Shown one piece after another: positions 27,778-35,669 of a stretch of DNA of 64,000 bases (the first letter of the stretch is position 1; every line of letters begins with the position of its first letter). This DNA comes from CAYQJS01 sp964417895 (GTDB lineage: Bacteria > Chloroflexota > UBA6077 > SHYK01): the NCBI GenBank assembly GCA_964417895.1, contig CAYQJS010000004.1:100614-164613 (forward strand), read 5' to 3'. The notes beneath the pieces are model-generated. The model was not told the DNA's origin, did no database searches, and saw only the letters and a program-made list of their open reading frames with translations. The position numbers were made by a program, and so were the translations under genes.

Positions 27778-28700
27778 GTGATAGTGCGTTGAAGGCCATC
27801 CTCCAGGCCAACCTGTGGCTCCCAACCGAGAATCGATCTGGCTTTCGAAATGTCCGGCTGCCTGCGCGTCGGGTCGTCCGGCGGCAGGGGACGATACACG
27901 ATCGCCGACTCCGACTCGCAGAGACCGCGGATGATATTGGCGTATTCCAGCACGGTATGTTCGTCGGGGTTTCCGAGGTTCAGCACCTCGCCGTTCGCCA
28001 GATCGCTGGACATAGCGCGATGGAGCCCGTCTACCAGGTCTGACACGTAGCACAGGCTCCGGGTTTGGGAGCCATCGCCATGAACGGTGATGGGCACGTC
28101 CGCCAGAGCCTGCGCGATGAAATTGGGAACGACCCGCCCGTCGGCGGGATCGCATCGGGGGCCATACGTGTTGAAAATCCGGACGATTCTGGTCTCCAGT
28201 TGGTGCTTGCGGAAGTATGCCATCGTGAGAGCTTCGCCAAAGCGCTTGCTCTCATCGTACGGCGCCCGCACTCCGTTCGGGTTGACGTTGCCGAAGTAGC
28301 TCTCGCGCTGCGGGTGCACGAGGGGGTCGCCATACACCTCGGATGTCGACGCGAAAATGAAACGGGCCCGACTTCTGCGGGCCAGCTCCAGCAGCTGGTA
28401 GGTGCCCTGAGAGTTGGCGAGCGCCGTCTCGATCGGGTGCGCCAGATAGCTCCGCGGGCTCTCTGGGTTCGGGCTCGCCGGGCTGGCCAGATGGAAAACC
28501 ACGTCTGCCGGGCAATCTAGCGGCTCGACGACGTCGTGTTCGAGAAATACGAAGCCGGCGCGGTCCAGGAGGTGCTCGACGTTGGCTCGCGCGCCGGTGA
28601 TCAGGTTGTCGACGCAGACTACGCTCGCGCCCTCATCGAGGAGTCGGTCGCACAGATGCGAGCCGACAAAGCCCGCACCGCCCGCCACGACCGCCTTCAC
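27720..28700 (-). CDS. UDP-glucuronate decarboxylase-like NAD-dependent epimerase/dehydratase
   Basis: A 326-residue short-chain dehydrogenase/reductase of the extended type. It starts MKAVVAGGAGFVGSHLCDRLL with the NAD-binding GxxGxxG, has VFHLASPASP, FIFASTSEVYGDP, the catalytic YDESKRFGEAL (Tyr and Lys) and VRIFNTYGPRCDPADGRVVPNF. These are the hallmarks of UDP-xylose synthase (UXS), which converts UDP-glucuronate to UDP-xylose; related dTDP-glucose dehydratases are less likely. The GTG start overlaps the preceding ligase stop as GTGA. Confidence 0.88.
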   Translation of the reverse strand: MKAVVAGGAGFVGSHLCDRLLDEGASVVCVDNLITGARANVEHLLDRAGFVFLEHDVVEPLDCPADVVFHLASPASPNPESPRSYLAHPIETALANSQGTYQLLELARRSRARFIFASTSEVYGDPLVHPQRESYFGNVNPNGVRAPYDESKRFGEALTMAYFRKHQLETRIVRIFNTYGPRCDPADGRVVPNFIAQALADVPITVHGDGSQTRSLCYVSDLVDGLHRAMSSDLANGEVLNLGNPDEHTVLEYANIIRGLCESESAIVYRPLPPDDPTRRQPDISKARSILGWEPQVGLEDGLQRTITWYRAQLKRDRFRDPSPSL

Positions 28701-30250
28701 ACCGGGGTCTCGATCGCCGTCACCGGGGCAATTCTACTGGATCGTGCGGCGAGCACCCCCAGCGTGATCCACCACAGCACCGCCGCGTCGACCAGGAAAT
28801 ACGAGTTGTCGACGGCCCCGTGGACTAGCGTATCGACGAGGAGGCCCACCGCCGCTGCGCCAATCACGCGGTCCGCGGGCGACGCGCGGCGAGCCAGCAG
28901 CCGCCCGGCGACGACCGTGCTCCACCCGAGCATCACGAGAGCCGCTATCAGCCCGAGCGCCCCGAGCTGGAGCCAGAAGTCGAGCACCCAGTTGTGGGGG
29001 TGCGAGATATCGGGCTCCTCCCAGGCCTCCGGTAGCATGTACGCGCCGCGGTACTGATACAGATAGTTATCGAGTCCGATTCCGAGTGCGGGATGGTCCG
29101 CGAGAATGTGCATCGAAGCCTCCCAGATTTGGAGGCGAAACAGCCCGGTGCCGCTCGCCGGGTCGAGGCGCCCGGTGGTCCGCTCGGCCGGGAGGGCAAC
29201 GAGTGCGAGCACCACCGCCGCAGCCAGGCCGGCTGTGACCGCGGCGGCCCAGCGGCGGCCCACGAGGCCCGCGACGGCCAGGGCCGCCGCCCCGAACCCC
29301 AACCATGCGCCAAATGAGATCGTCTTAGCCAGCGCTGGCAGGAGCACTACGAGCGCGATCCAGCCCAGAGGGCGGGCTGGCACACGGTCGTTCGGCCGCG
29401 CCCGCTCCGGGTCCTCCCAGCCCTGCGCGGAAGAATAGTCGGCGTGGCTGCCCCGCTCGGCACTCGAAAGGAGGGAGCCGCCTTTCGGCCAGAAAAGCGC
29501 GATGGCCAGAGCTACAGCGCCGGCTCTCCCCAGGAACAGGCCCAGGTGGTTCGGGGACAGATAGGGGAATGCAGCCCGCGCGAACGGGTCGAGAAGGCTA
29601 CCCTGCGTGCCAAGGCCGACGAGTGCTGCCGCCGCTGCCACCAAACCGGCGGCGACGATGGACCAGAGCGAAACGACCGCCTGCGCCGCGCCGGCCATCG
29701 TCGCTCTGACGATATAGAAGACGAGGACGGGCTCTACGATTAGCCACCGTAGCTCCCGGAGGCTCTGGCGTGGGTACTCAGTGACCAAGAGTGAGAGAAG
29801 CCCCGCCAGGAGGAACGCAGCCACCGCCCAATCCACGGGAGAGGGCGCGGGGAGCCGGACAGCGGGGTGGGGCGAGACTTCCTCCTTCCCCCCTCGCGGG
29901 GGTAGGCTGGGATGGGGCGGGCGTCCCCCCTCCCTCACCCTCGCCCGCAGCGGGGGGAGGGAAGCATCGATCACACCGCGGCCCAATACCGCGGCGGCGC
30001 CCAGGAGGATCGCGGCTTCTGCGGCGGAGATTTCGATGCCTAAGAAGGCGCGGGGTTGCAGATGAAACGGGAGCGTCAGGACGATGAGAGGGACCGCGAG
30101 CCAGGGGCGGGAGGCCACGGCCGCCGCATAGGCGCCGCAGCCGACCGCTGCGAGGGGCAGGGAAGCGAGCCCGAACGCCAGGAGTCCGAGCGCGCCCAGA
30201 ACGGGGGCGCCCGCCCCTACTGCGCGGGCCGTCACGCGGGATGCCTGCAT
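28697..30250 (-). CDS. O-antigen ligase-like membrane protein with repeat-derived insert
   Basis: A 517-residue protein with about 10-12 transmembrane segments. The C-terminal part has the Wzy_C hallmarks GIGLDNYLYQYRG and DISHPHNWVLDFWLQLGALG. It probably polymerises or ligates a surface glycan. Residues 100-130 (about 29861-29953) form a Pro/Gly/Arg-rich insert, PPHPSLPPRGGKEE, encoded by an interspersed palindromic repeat carried in frame between two hydrophobic segments. A second Ser/Arg-rich loop follows at about residues 255-285. First gene of the polysaccharide operon; its TGA overlaps the epimerase start. Confidence 0.82.
   Translation of the reverse strand: MQASRVTARAVGAGAPVLGALGLLAFGLASLPLAAVGCGAYAAAVASRPWLAVPLIVLTLPFHLQPRAFLGIEISAAEAAILLGAAAVLGRGVIDASLPPLRARVREGGRPPHPSLPPRGGKEEVSPHPAVRLPAPSPVDWAVAAFLLAGLLSLLVTEYPRQSLRELRWLIVEPVLVFYIVRATMAGAAQAVVSLWSIVAAGLVAAAAALVGLGTQGSLLDPFARAAFPYLSPNHLGLFLGRAGAVALAIALFWPKGGSLLSSAERGSHADYSSAQGWEDPERARPNDRVPARPLGWIALVVLLPALAKTISFGAWLGFGAAALAVAGLVGRRWAAAVTAGLAAAVVLALVALPAERTTGRLDPASGTGLFRLQIWEASMHILADHPALGIGLDNYLYQYRGAYMLPEAWEEPDISHPHNWVLDFWLQLGALGLIAALVMLGWSTVVAGRLLARRASPADRVIGAAAVGLLVDTLVHGAVDNSYFLVDAAVLWWITLGVLAARSSRIAPVTAIETPV
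29861..29970. repeat. interspersed palindromic repeat inside a gene
   Basis: Contains CCCCCCTCGCGGGGG and CCTCCCTCACCCTCGCC blocks resembling the intergenic palindromes of this window, but located within the coding region of the O-antigen ligase-like protein without breaking the frame. Confidence 0.65.
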
Positions 30251-30343
30251 GCGAGGTAGCGGTCGGGAATTCTGGCCGTGCGCTCTGTGTTAGATTTAGT
30301 GGAGGCGCCCCAGGGGCGCCAAACCAGTGCTGGAGTGAAAAGA

Positions 30344-30667
30344 GTGGGAGCACCCGTACACGTATCTGAGGCGACTTTTGAGAACGACGTCTTGAAGGCT
30401 ACCGAGCCGGTGCTGGTCGACTTCTGGGCGGACTGGTGTGCCCCTTGCCGCATGGTGGCCCCGGTCGTCGAGGAGATCGCTCGAGAGCAGGAAGGCAAGC
30501 TCAAGGTCGCGAAAATCGACGTCGACGCCAACCCGTCTCTGGCGCCCCGCTTCGGCATCGCGGGCATCCCCACCCTCATCCTTTTCAAGAACGGTCAGGA
30601 AGTCGACAGGATCGTCGGCTACGTGCCCAAGCAGAAGCTCTGGGCTCAGTTGTCCCGAAACGTCTAG
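30344..30667 (+). CDS. trxA: thioredoxin
   Basis: A 107-residue thioredoxin, the general cytoplasmic disulfide reductant. The active site WCAPC is at residues 31-35 within LVDFWADWCAPCRMVAP, followed by KVAKIDVDANPSLAPRFGIAGIPTLILFKNGQ with the cis-proline IPT. Length is that of a classical Trx1. GTG 30344 with GGAG 8 nt upstream gives the canonical N-terminus; a longer frame from 30278 would add an untypical leader. The stop shares the palindrome CTAG with the stop of the convergent rqcH gene. Confidence 0.95.
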   Translation: MGAPVHVSEATFENDVLKATEPVLVDFWADWCAPCRMVAPVVEEIAREQEGKLKVAKIDVDANPSLAPRFGIAGIPTLILFKNGQEVDRIVGYVPKQKLWAQLSRNV

Positions 30668-32400
30668 TTGCGGCTACGAGCAACCCCGTCAGCGGGAGCT
30701 ACCGAGATCGTTGATTCGTTGGCGTAGGTCACCCGGCCCGGCGGTTCCCCGCGAGCCTTCCTGACGTACTTCCTTCGGGTGTAGTCGACCTCCACTCGGG
30801 TCGCGTCGCGGGCTGCGCTGTGGGCGGCCGCCAGGCCGGCGGCCGCCGAAACCTGGTCGGCCCCGGGAGCGCTCCCGTGTGTCCGGAGGACGACGTGGGC
30901 GCCTGGTACGCCACGCGCGTGGAACCAGAGGTCGTCCGGCCTCGCCAGCGCGAACGTGACCGTCTCGTTGCCCAGCGCGCTGGCGCCCACCAGAACCTGG
31001 GCGGTGTCGACGGAGACTGTGCGATACAAGCCAGAGCGGGCCTTTAGCTTGTCGCGCTTGGGGCCCCTCGGCCGTCCATGGTCGTCGCGGAGGATGCCCG
31101 CCATCTGTAGCTCAGCGCGTAGCGCTGCGATGTCGCTCTGGCTCGCCGCGAGCCGGACGTGGAGCGCCAGCTCGTCGAGGTATTCGAGCTCAGCTTCCAC
31201 CCCAGCAAGCAATGGCGGCACGACTTTTCTGGCGTCTCGCGCGTTGGCGTAACGACGGAAATAGGACTGCGCGTTCTCAGCGGGCGAGAGCGTCGGGTAC
31301 AGGTCGATGCGTCGCCCGTCCCAATCAAGAGCCGACGCCCCTGGCTCTAGGGCATGGGCGCTGGCGAGAATCGCCTCTCCCGCCTCACGCAGGTCGTCCG
31401 CCTGCGTCGCTTCGGCCAGGGTCCTCTCCAGGCTGCTCCGTTTGCGCCGGGCCTGCTCGGCACGTTCCTCGAGGGCCCGGAGCAAGGGCTGCTTCAGCAG
31501 GTCGAAGGGTTGGGCCGAAATTGGTCGCGCCTCCACGGCCCGAATCGCTTCGCTTATGCTGCCGAAGGCAACCACCTCAGCAGCGGGGAACTGGGTGAGA
31601 CGATAGGGCGCGTAGTCTATCGGGAGCCCATCGCGCTGTGCGACGCTAGGTTCCCACAGCCGCGTTTCGACCGACGCTACCAGGACTCGAAGAGCATCGA
31701 CAACGTCCGTCCACGACACCGCCGAGGCCGTGGCATCGGTCGCGGCTGCGACGCGGGCAAGAGCCTCACGGGCAGCGAGGGGCGAACAACCCGCGACCCC
31801 TCGCACCAGCAGGTCGCTGGCGGCCATCTCAGGATGGCGACGCGCCTCGTCCTCAAGCGACCGCACGAGGCGATCATCGATGGGATCGAGCTTGGCCTCA
31901 CGAGGCGGAGCGACGTAACGGAGGTGGGGAAGAATCGGCCGCCGAGGGTTCATGGACGGGGGCGCGCGCACCAGAGCGTCCATGACGGTCCCGTCTTCGT
32001 CGACCAGCGTGAGGTTGCTGCGACGACCCATAGCCTCGGCTACGAGCGAGATCCGGCGGGGCGGACCTTTCTCGACCCGGCTCACCAACTGGAAGGCCAT
32101 GAGCCGCTCGAGGCGAGGTTGCTCGATCGCAGCGATCTCAGCTCCCGCGACGTACTTCCTGAGGAGCAGGGAGAACGGAGTAACGCGCTCCGTTGCCCGT
32201 CGGGCGCGGTCCTCGCTGAGAAATATTCGGCTCTCGCCGGAGTCCAACGCGAAAATGATGGAGAGGCGCATGCCATGCGCGAACACCTCGAGTGCGACGC
32301 GCCGCGTGTCGATGAGGACCGCGCGGTCGACGTGGCCGCCGAGCACCCGGCACTCTAGCTCGTCGCGGACGGCATGCATGGTCAGCGCGTCGTAGGTCAC
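30664..32400 (-). CDS. rqcH: Rqc2 homologue RqcH (NFACT/FbpA family)
   Basis: A 578-residue protein of the NFACT family, which binds obstructed 50S subunits and adds alanine tails in ribosome-associated quality control. It has the NFACT-N domain from MTYDALTMHAVRDEL through the first 200 residues, a coiled-coil middle (LRALEERAEQARRKRSSLERTL), and the NFACT-R domain near the end with LARPDDLWFHARGVPGAHVVLRT, then AAGLAAAHS and VDYTRRKYVRK. The GTG at 32400 begins just 7 nt after a TATACT hexamer on the same strand, suggesting a leaderless message. It is convergent with trxA and divergent from gmk. Confidence 0.9.
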   Translation of the reverse strand: MTYDALTMHAVRDELECRVLGGHVDRAVLIDTRRVALEVFAHGMRLSIIFALDSGESRIFLSEDRARRATERVTPFSLLLRKYVAGAEIAAIEQPRLERLMAFQLVSRVEKGPPRRISLVAEAMGRRSNLTLVDEDGTVMDALVRAPPSMNPRRPILPHLRYVAPPREAKLDPIDDRLVRSLEDEARRHPEMAASDLLVRGVAGCSPLAAREALARVAAATDATASAVSWTDVVDALRVLVASVETRLWEPSVAQRDGLPIDYAPYRLTQFPAAEVVAFGSISEAIRAVEARPISAQPFDLLKQPLLRALEERAEQARRKRSSLERTLAEATQADDLREAGEAILASAHALEPGASALDWDGRRIDLYPTLSPAENAQSYFRRYANARDARKVVPPLLAGVEAELEYLDELALHVRLAASQSDIAALRAELQMAGILRDDHGRPRGPKRDKLKARSGLYRTVSVDTAQVLVGASALGNETVTFALARPDDLWFHARGVPGAHVVLRTHGSAPGADQVSAAAGLAAAHSAARDATRVEVDYTRRKYVRKARGEPPGRVTYANESTISVAPADGVARSRN

Positions 32401-32407
32401 GAGCGCG

Positions 32408-32415
32408 AGTATACT
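32408..32415. promoter_or_regulatory. palindromic -10 serving divergent rqcH and gmk
   Basis: AGTATACT reads TATACT on both strands. On the minus strand it ends 7 nt before the rqcH GTG; on the plus strand it lies about 68 nt before the gmk ATG. No strong -35 is visible on either side. Confidence 0.45.
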
Positions 32416-32483
32416 GGCCCCACCCAAGGGCTCTGGATGCTGCCGCAGGGCGATCCGAGAGCCCCCAGCCATTGCTCAAAGAC

Positions 32484-33098
32484 ATGGGACGCGTATTCGT
32501 GCTCTCAGGCCCATCGGGGGCCGGGAAGACCGAGCTGGCGCGACTGCTTCGAGTGCGCGAGCCGGACGTCCATTACCTGATCACGGCCACGACCCGGAGC
32601 CCACGGCCAGGCGAGCGCCACGGCGTGGACTACTACTTCTTCAGCGAAGCCGATTTCCTGCGGAGCATGGATCGCGGCGAGTTTCTGGAATGCGCTCGCA
32701 TTCCGCCGGGCACGGGCTTCCTGTACGGGTCACCGCGGAATCAAGTGGAGCAAGCCCTGAGTCGCGGGCAGGACGTATTCGCACAAGTAGACGTGCAGGG
32801 CGCGCGCAGCATCCGGGCGCAGCTGCCGGACGCGGTGCTCATGTTCCTGAAGCCGCCGGACCTCGAGACGCTCCAACGGCGCCTGGCGGACAGGGCGACC
32901 GAGGCGAGCGACGAACTGAAAGATCGACTGGAAAACGCCCGCGCGGAGCTGGCGCACGAGGTGGAGTTCGACCACTCGGTGATCAACGCCGATGGACGCC
33001 TGGAGGAGGCCGTGGAGCGAGTGCAGGCGATTATGCGGGATGAGCGCCACCGCCCCGCTGAACGCGGGGCGCTCGAGCAGGCTGAGCATGGCCACTGA
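32484..33098 (+). CDS. gmk: guanylate kinase
   Basis: A 204-residue nucleoside monophosphate kinase converting GMP to GDP with ATP. MGRVFVLSGPSGAGKTELA gives the P-loop, TATTRSPRPGERHGVDYYF the GMP-binding region, FLECARIPPGTGFLYGSP the lid-adjacent segment. Length is normal with a short acidic tail. ATG 32484 is used; TTG 32472 is an in-frame alternative and neither has a strong ribosome site. It is next to rqcH, as gmk commonly is in Gram-positive lineages. The stop overlaps the cobU start by 11 nt. Confidence 0.95.
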   Translation: MGRVFVLSGPSGAGKTELARLLRVREPDVHYLITATTRSPRPGERHGVDYYFFSEADFLRSMDRGEFLECARIPPGTGFLYGSPRNQVEQALSRGQDVFAQVDVQGARSIRAQLPDAVLMFLKPPDLETLQRRLADRATEASDELKDRLENARAELAHEVEFDHSVINADGRLEEAVERVQAIMRDERHRPAERGALEQAEHGH

Positions 33099-33759
33099 CG
33101 CGCCAACGGTCACCCTCGTTCTCGGCGGGGCACGGAGTGGGAAGTCAGCCTTCGCGCTGCAGCTCGCCACGGAGCTCGGCGAGTCCGTCCTGTTCGTTGC
33201 CACGGGATCGCCTGCGGACGAGGAGATGGCAGCGCGGATTGCCGCTCACCGGGAAGCTCGACCTTCGTCGTGGCGGACCGCCGAAGCTGCACTTAACGTC
33301 GGTGCAGCGGTCCGCGAGGCGGGAGTAGAGACCGCGGGGGGAGGCGTGGTTGTGCTGGACTGCTTGACACTCCTCGTGTCCAACTGCCTGATGGCGGCCG
33401 ATCGTTCTCAGGCAGATGGCGCGCCAAAGAGGGCGGACGCCGCGACGCTGCTGAAAGAGGAGCTTGCCTCACTGCTGGAGGCGACCCGCGCATGCGGAGC
33501 CCATGTGATCGTCGTATCGAACGAGGTAGGGATGGGGATCGTGCCGCCCTACCCGCTCGGGCGCCGCTACCGGGATCTCCTGGGCGAGGCGAACCAGCGG
33601 CTTGCTGAAGAGGCAGACGCCGTATACCTGTTGGTCGCTGGCATTCCCGTGGAACTGAAGAGCCTCGCGATGAGGTCGCGCGTTCCGCGTGCACGAGGTA
33701 CGGAGTCTTCGGTTCGCTCAGAATTGTCCACGTCGTCTCCCGACACCGCGGGGGGATGA
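33088..33759 (+). CDS. cobU: bifunctional adenosylcobinamide kinase/adenosylcobinamide-phosphate guanylyltransferase
   Basis: A 223-residue CobU/CobP-type enzyme that phosphorylates adenosylcobinamide and then attaches GMP, in assembly of the B12 nucleotide loop. It shows LVLGGARSGKSAFA (P-loop), FVATGSPADEEMAARIAAHREARP, VVLDCLTLLVSN, VIVVSNEVGMGIVP and RYRDLLGEANQRLA. The natural C-terminus would end near LLVAGIPVELK; the last 25-30 residues are encoded by an interspersed repeat (TCTTCGGTTCGCTCAGAATT type) and look appended. The start overlaps gmk by 11 nt. No other B12 synthesis gene lies nearby. Confidence 0.92.
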   Translation: MATDAPTVTLVLGGARSGKSAFALQLATELGESVLFVATGSPADEEMAARIAAHREARPSSWRTAEAALNVGAAVREAGVETAGGGVVVLDCLTLLVSNCLMAADRSQADGAPKRADAATLLKEELASLLEATRACGAHVIVVSNEVGMGIVPPYPLGRRYRDLLGEANQRLAEEADAVYLLVAGIPVELKSLAMRSRVPRARGTESSVRSELSTSSPDTAGG

Positions 33760-33910
33760 CAGCGCGCCGGGAGGGAGGGCCCTCACCCTTGACCCTCGCT
33801 CAGAGGGCGACGGGAGCAGGCTGCGGAAAAAAGCTTGAGTTCCGCTCGTGGTGAGCCTGTCGAACCACATCGGGCCCTTCGACAAGCTCAGGGTGAGCGG
33901 GGTTTTCAGC
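33695..33910. repeat. interspersed mosaic repeat
   Basis: Begins inside the cobU 3' end with TCTTCGGTTCGCTCAGAATT, then has GCGCCGGGAGGGAGGGCCC, CCCTCACCC, GTGGTGAGCCTGTCGAACCAC and CTTCGACAAGCTCAGGGTGAGC. It shares modules with 3232-3340 and the array at 36200-36480. Confidence 0.8.
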
Positions 33911-33916
33911 AGTCTG

Positions 33917-35554
33917 CTACACCTGGGCGGTTTTGACGAGGACGGCGTGGTACCCGGTGGCTCCGCTGGGGAGCGGCTCTTGAGCCACGGCCGTCTGCAG
34001 TGTTCCGGTCGCGTCGATCGCTCGCACCATGAGCCGGCGTTCCTCCGAGTCGTCGCCAGGAAGCCCCCACTCATAGAGCCAGAGCACCCAGGTGTTGGGG
34101 CCCAGCGCAGGCTTGATCGCTGCCGGGCCCCACGTTCTGCCGGCATCGGTGCTCACTTCGACTTTCTGGATGCCACGCGAGCCGGCCAGCGCGACCCCAC
34201 CAATGTAGTTCAGGCCGGGTCTCAGGTTGGATCGATTCTTCGGCAGGTCGACTCGTGAGGTCGTGTTCACGATCGCCACATCGTTCCAGCCGCGGGTCTG
34301 CCAGAAGCCCTTGAAGTCGTACTCCACCACCTCAATCTTGGTCAGCCACTTGACGTTCTTCATGCCGTAGATGTTCGGCACGAGAACCCGGACCGGAAAG
34401 CCATGGTTCTTCGGGAGCACCTCCCCATTCATCTCGAAAGCGAGCATGGTCCCGGGCTCGAGCGCCTTCTCGATGGGGATGCTGTCGGCGTAGTCGTCGG
34501 CCGCCCGCAGGATCACGTCCTCGGCCGTGGCCTGGACCCCGACCTGCCGGAGCAGAGCCGCGAGTGGCACGCCGCGCCACTCCGCGTTGCCGATGAGGTT
34601 CCCGCCCACCTCGTTGCTGATGCACTGCAGTGTGAAGTACTGGTTCGCGGCCGGCATCCCCCTGATCTGCTCGTAGGTGAACGTCGTCGGCCGATCCACC
34701 AGCCCAGCCACCTCGAGACGCCAGTTCTGCTCGTTGACGACCGGGTCGCGGAAGACGTTCTTCGAGACGGTGTAGAACTTGTCATTGGGCGTGATCTCGG
34801 GAGACAGACCGGGTACGCCGTCGACGATGGCCTGGACAAGGTCCCCGGCGCCGGCCATGGCGGCAGTGGTCTGGGCCGCCTCCAGGGACGCGGTCGCGCC
34901 AGGCTCTTCCGGGGTGAGTCGCTGCGCGAGCCATTGAAAGACGCCGATCCCGAGGACAAGACCGCCGGCTGACACCGCGGCTCGCCGGAGGAAGACCCTG
35001 CGGGAGGCGGCTTCTTCGGCCGCGAAGGTCCCCCCGGGGTTAAAGACGTGCGCTGCTCCAGCGTACGCCAGGCCAAAGAGGAGCGCGGTCACCAGCAGGC
35101 TCGCGACGGTCGCGCCGACACCCGCCCGGGTGTTGGCGCCCAGGACACCCGCCCCCAGCAGAGGCAGGCCAACGAGACCCCCAACGGCAACAATGCCGGC
35201 AAGCGCGCTGATGCCCTGAAGGGGTGTTCCGCGCCGCTGCTGGTACAGCGCTGTCAGAGCAGCCCCGAAGGCGACCTCGCCCGCAAGCACGGTTCCGAAC
35301 AGCAGACGTTTGGCGGAGGAGCCGAAGGTCGAGGTCATCACCTCGATCACTTCCACCGGCGTGACCGCGGCGATGGCTTCCGCCACCGTCTCAGCGATGC
35401 TCGGGTGCTCGGCAGCAAGGCTCACCGCCAGCATGCCCGCGGTCGCGATGACGGCAGCTACAGCGCCCTGGAGCAGCGAGTCCTGGCGGCGCGCCGTATC
35501 AGCGGCGACGGTTTCCGCGCCGCTGCTCGCCGTGGTCGTGGCTATGTCCATCAT
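33917..35554 (-). CDS. membrane-anchored sulfite-oxidase-family molybdopterin oxidoreductase
   Basis: A 545-residue protein. The N-terminal third has about four hydrophobic segments (30-50, 83-103, 115-140, 148-170). A twin-arginine-like motif SRRVFLRRAAVSAGGLVLGIGVF follows at about 184-206, then the molybdopterin domain with FTLQCISNEVGG (Cys about 311, molybdenum ligand) and PKNHGFPVRVLVPNIYGMKNVKWL. The C-terminal part (about 440-545) is the Mo-co dimerisation (Ig-like) domain with IQKVEVSTDAGRTWG. It probably oxidises or reduces a small substrate outside the membrane; the substrate is unknown. ATG 35554 is preceded by GGGAG. Confidence 0.87.
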   Translation of the reverse strand: MMDIATTTASSGAETVAADTARRQDSLLQGAVAAVIATAGMLAVSLAAEHPSIAETVAEAIAAVTPVEVIEVMTSTFGSSAKRLLFGTVLAGEVAFGAALTALYQQRRGTPLQGISALAGIVAVGGLVGLPLLGAGVLGANTRAGVGATVASLLVTALLFGLAYAGAAHVFNPGGTFAAEEAASRRVFLRRAAVSAGGLVLGIGVFQWLAQRLTPEEPGATASLEAAQTTAAMAGAGDLVQAIVDGVPGLSPEITPNDKFYTVSKNVFRDPVVNEQNWRLEVAGLVDRPTTFTYEQIRGMPAANQYFTLQCISNEVGGNLIGNAEWRGVPLAALLRQVGVQATAEDVILRAADDYADSIPIEKALEPGTMLAFEMNGEVLPKNHGFPVRVLVPNIYGMKNVKWLTKIEVVEYDFKGFWQTRGWNDVAIVNTTSRVDLPKNRSNLRPGLNYIGGVALAGSRGIQKVEVSTDAGRTWGPAAIKPALGPNTWVLWLYEWGLPGDDSEERRLMVRAIDATGTLQTAVAQEPLPSGATGYHAVLVKTAQV

Positions 35555-35618
35555 CGCTCCCAGCCCTCGCTGACAGGTGTACGCGGCCTCTCTGACCACG
35601 GATTGAGCGCCTGCCTCA

Positions 35619-35627
35619 TGCTACAAT
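35619..35627 (+). promoter_or_regulatory. extended -10 for the HNH gene
   Basis: TGCTACAAT (TGN plus TACAAT) lies about 43 nt before the GTG start of the HNH endonuclease gene. Confidence 0.45.
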
Positions 35628-35669
35628 TCCGCCAGTAATCGCACCGATGGGTCCGGCGTCGGAGGCGTT

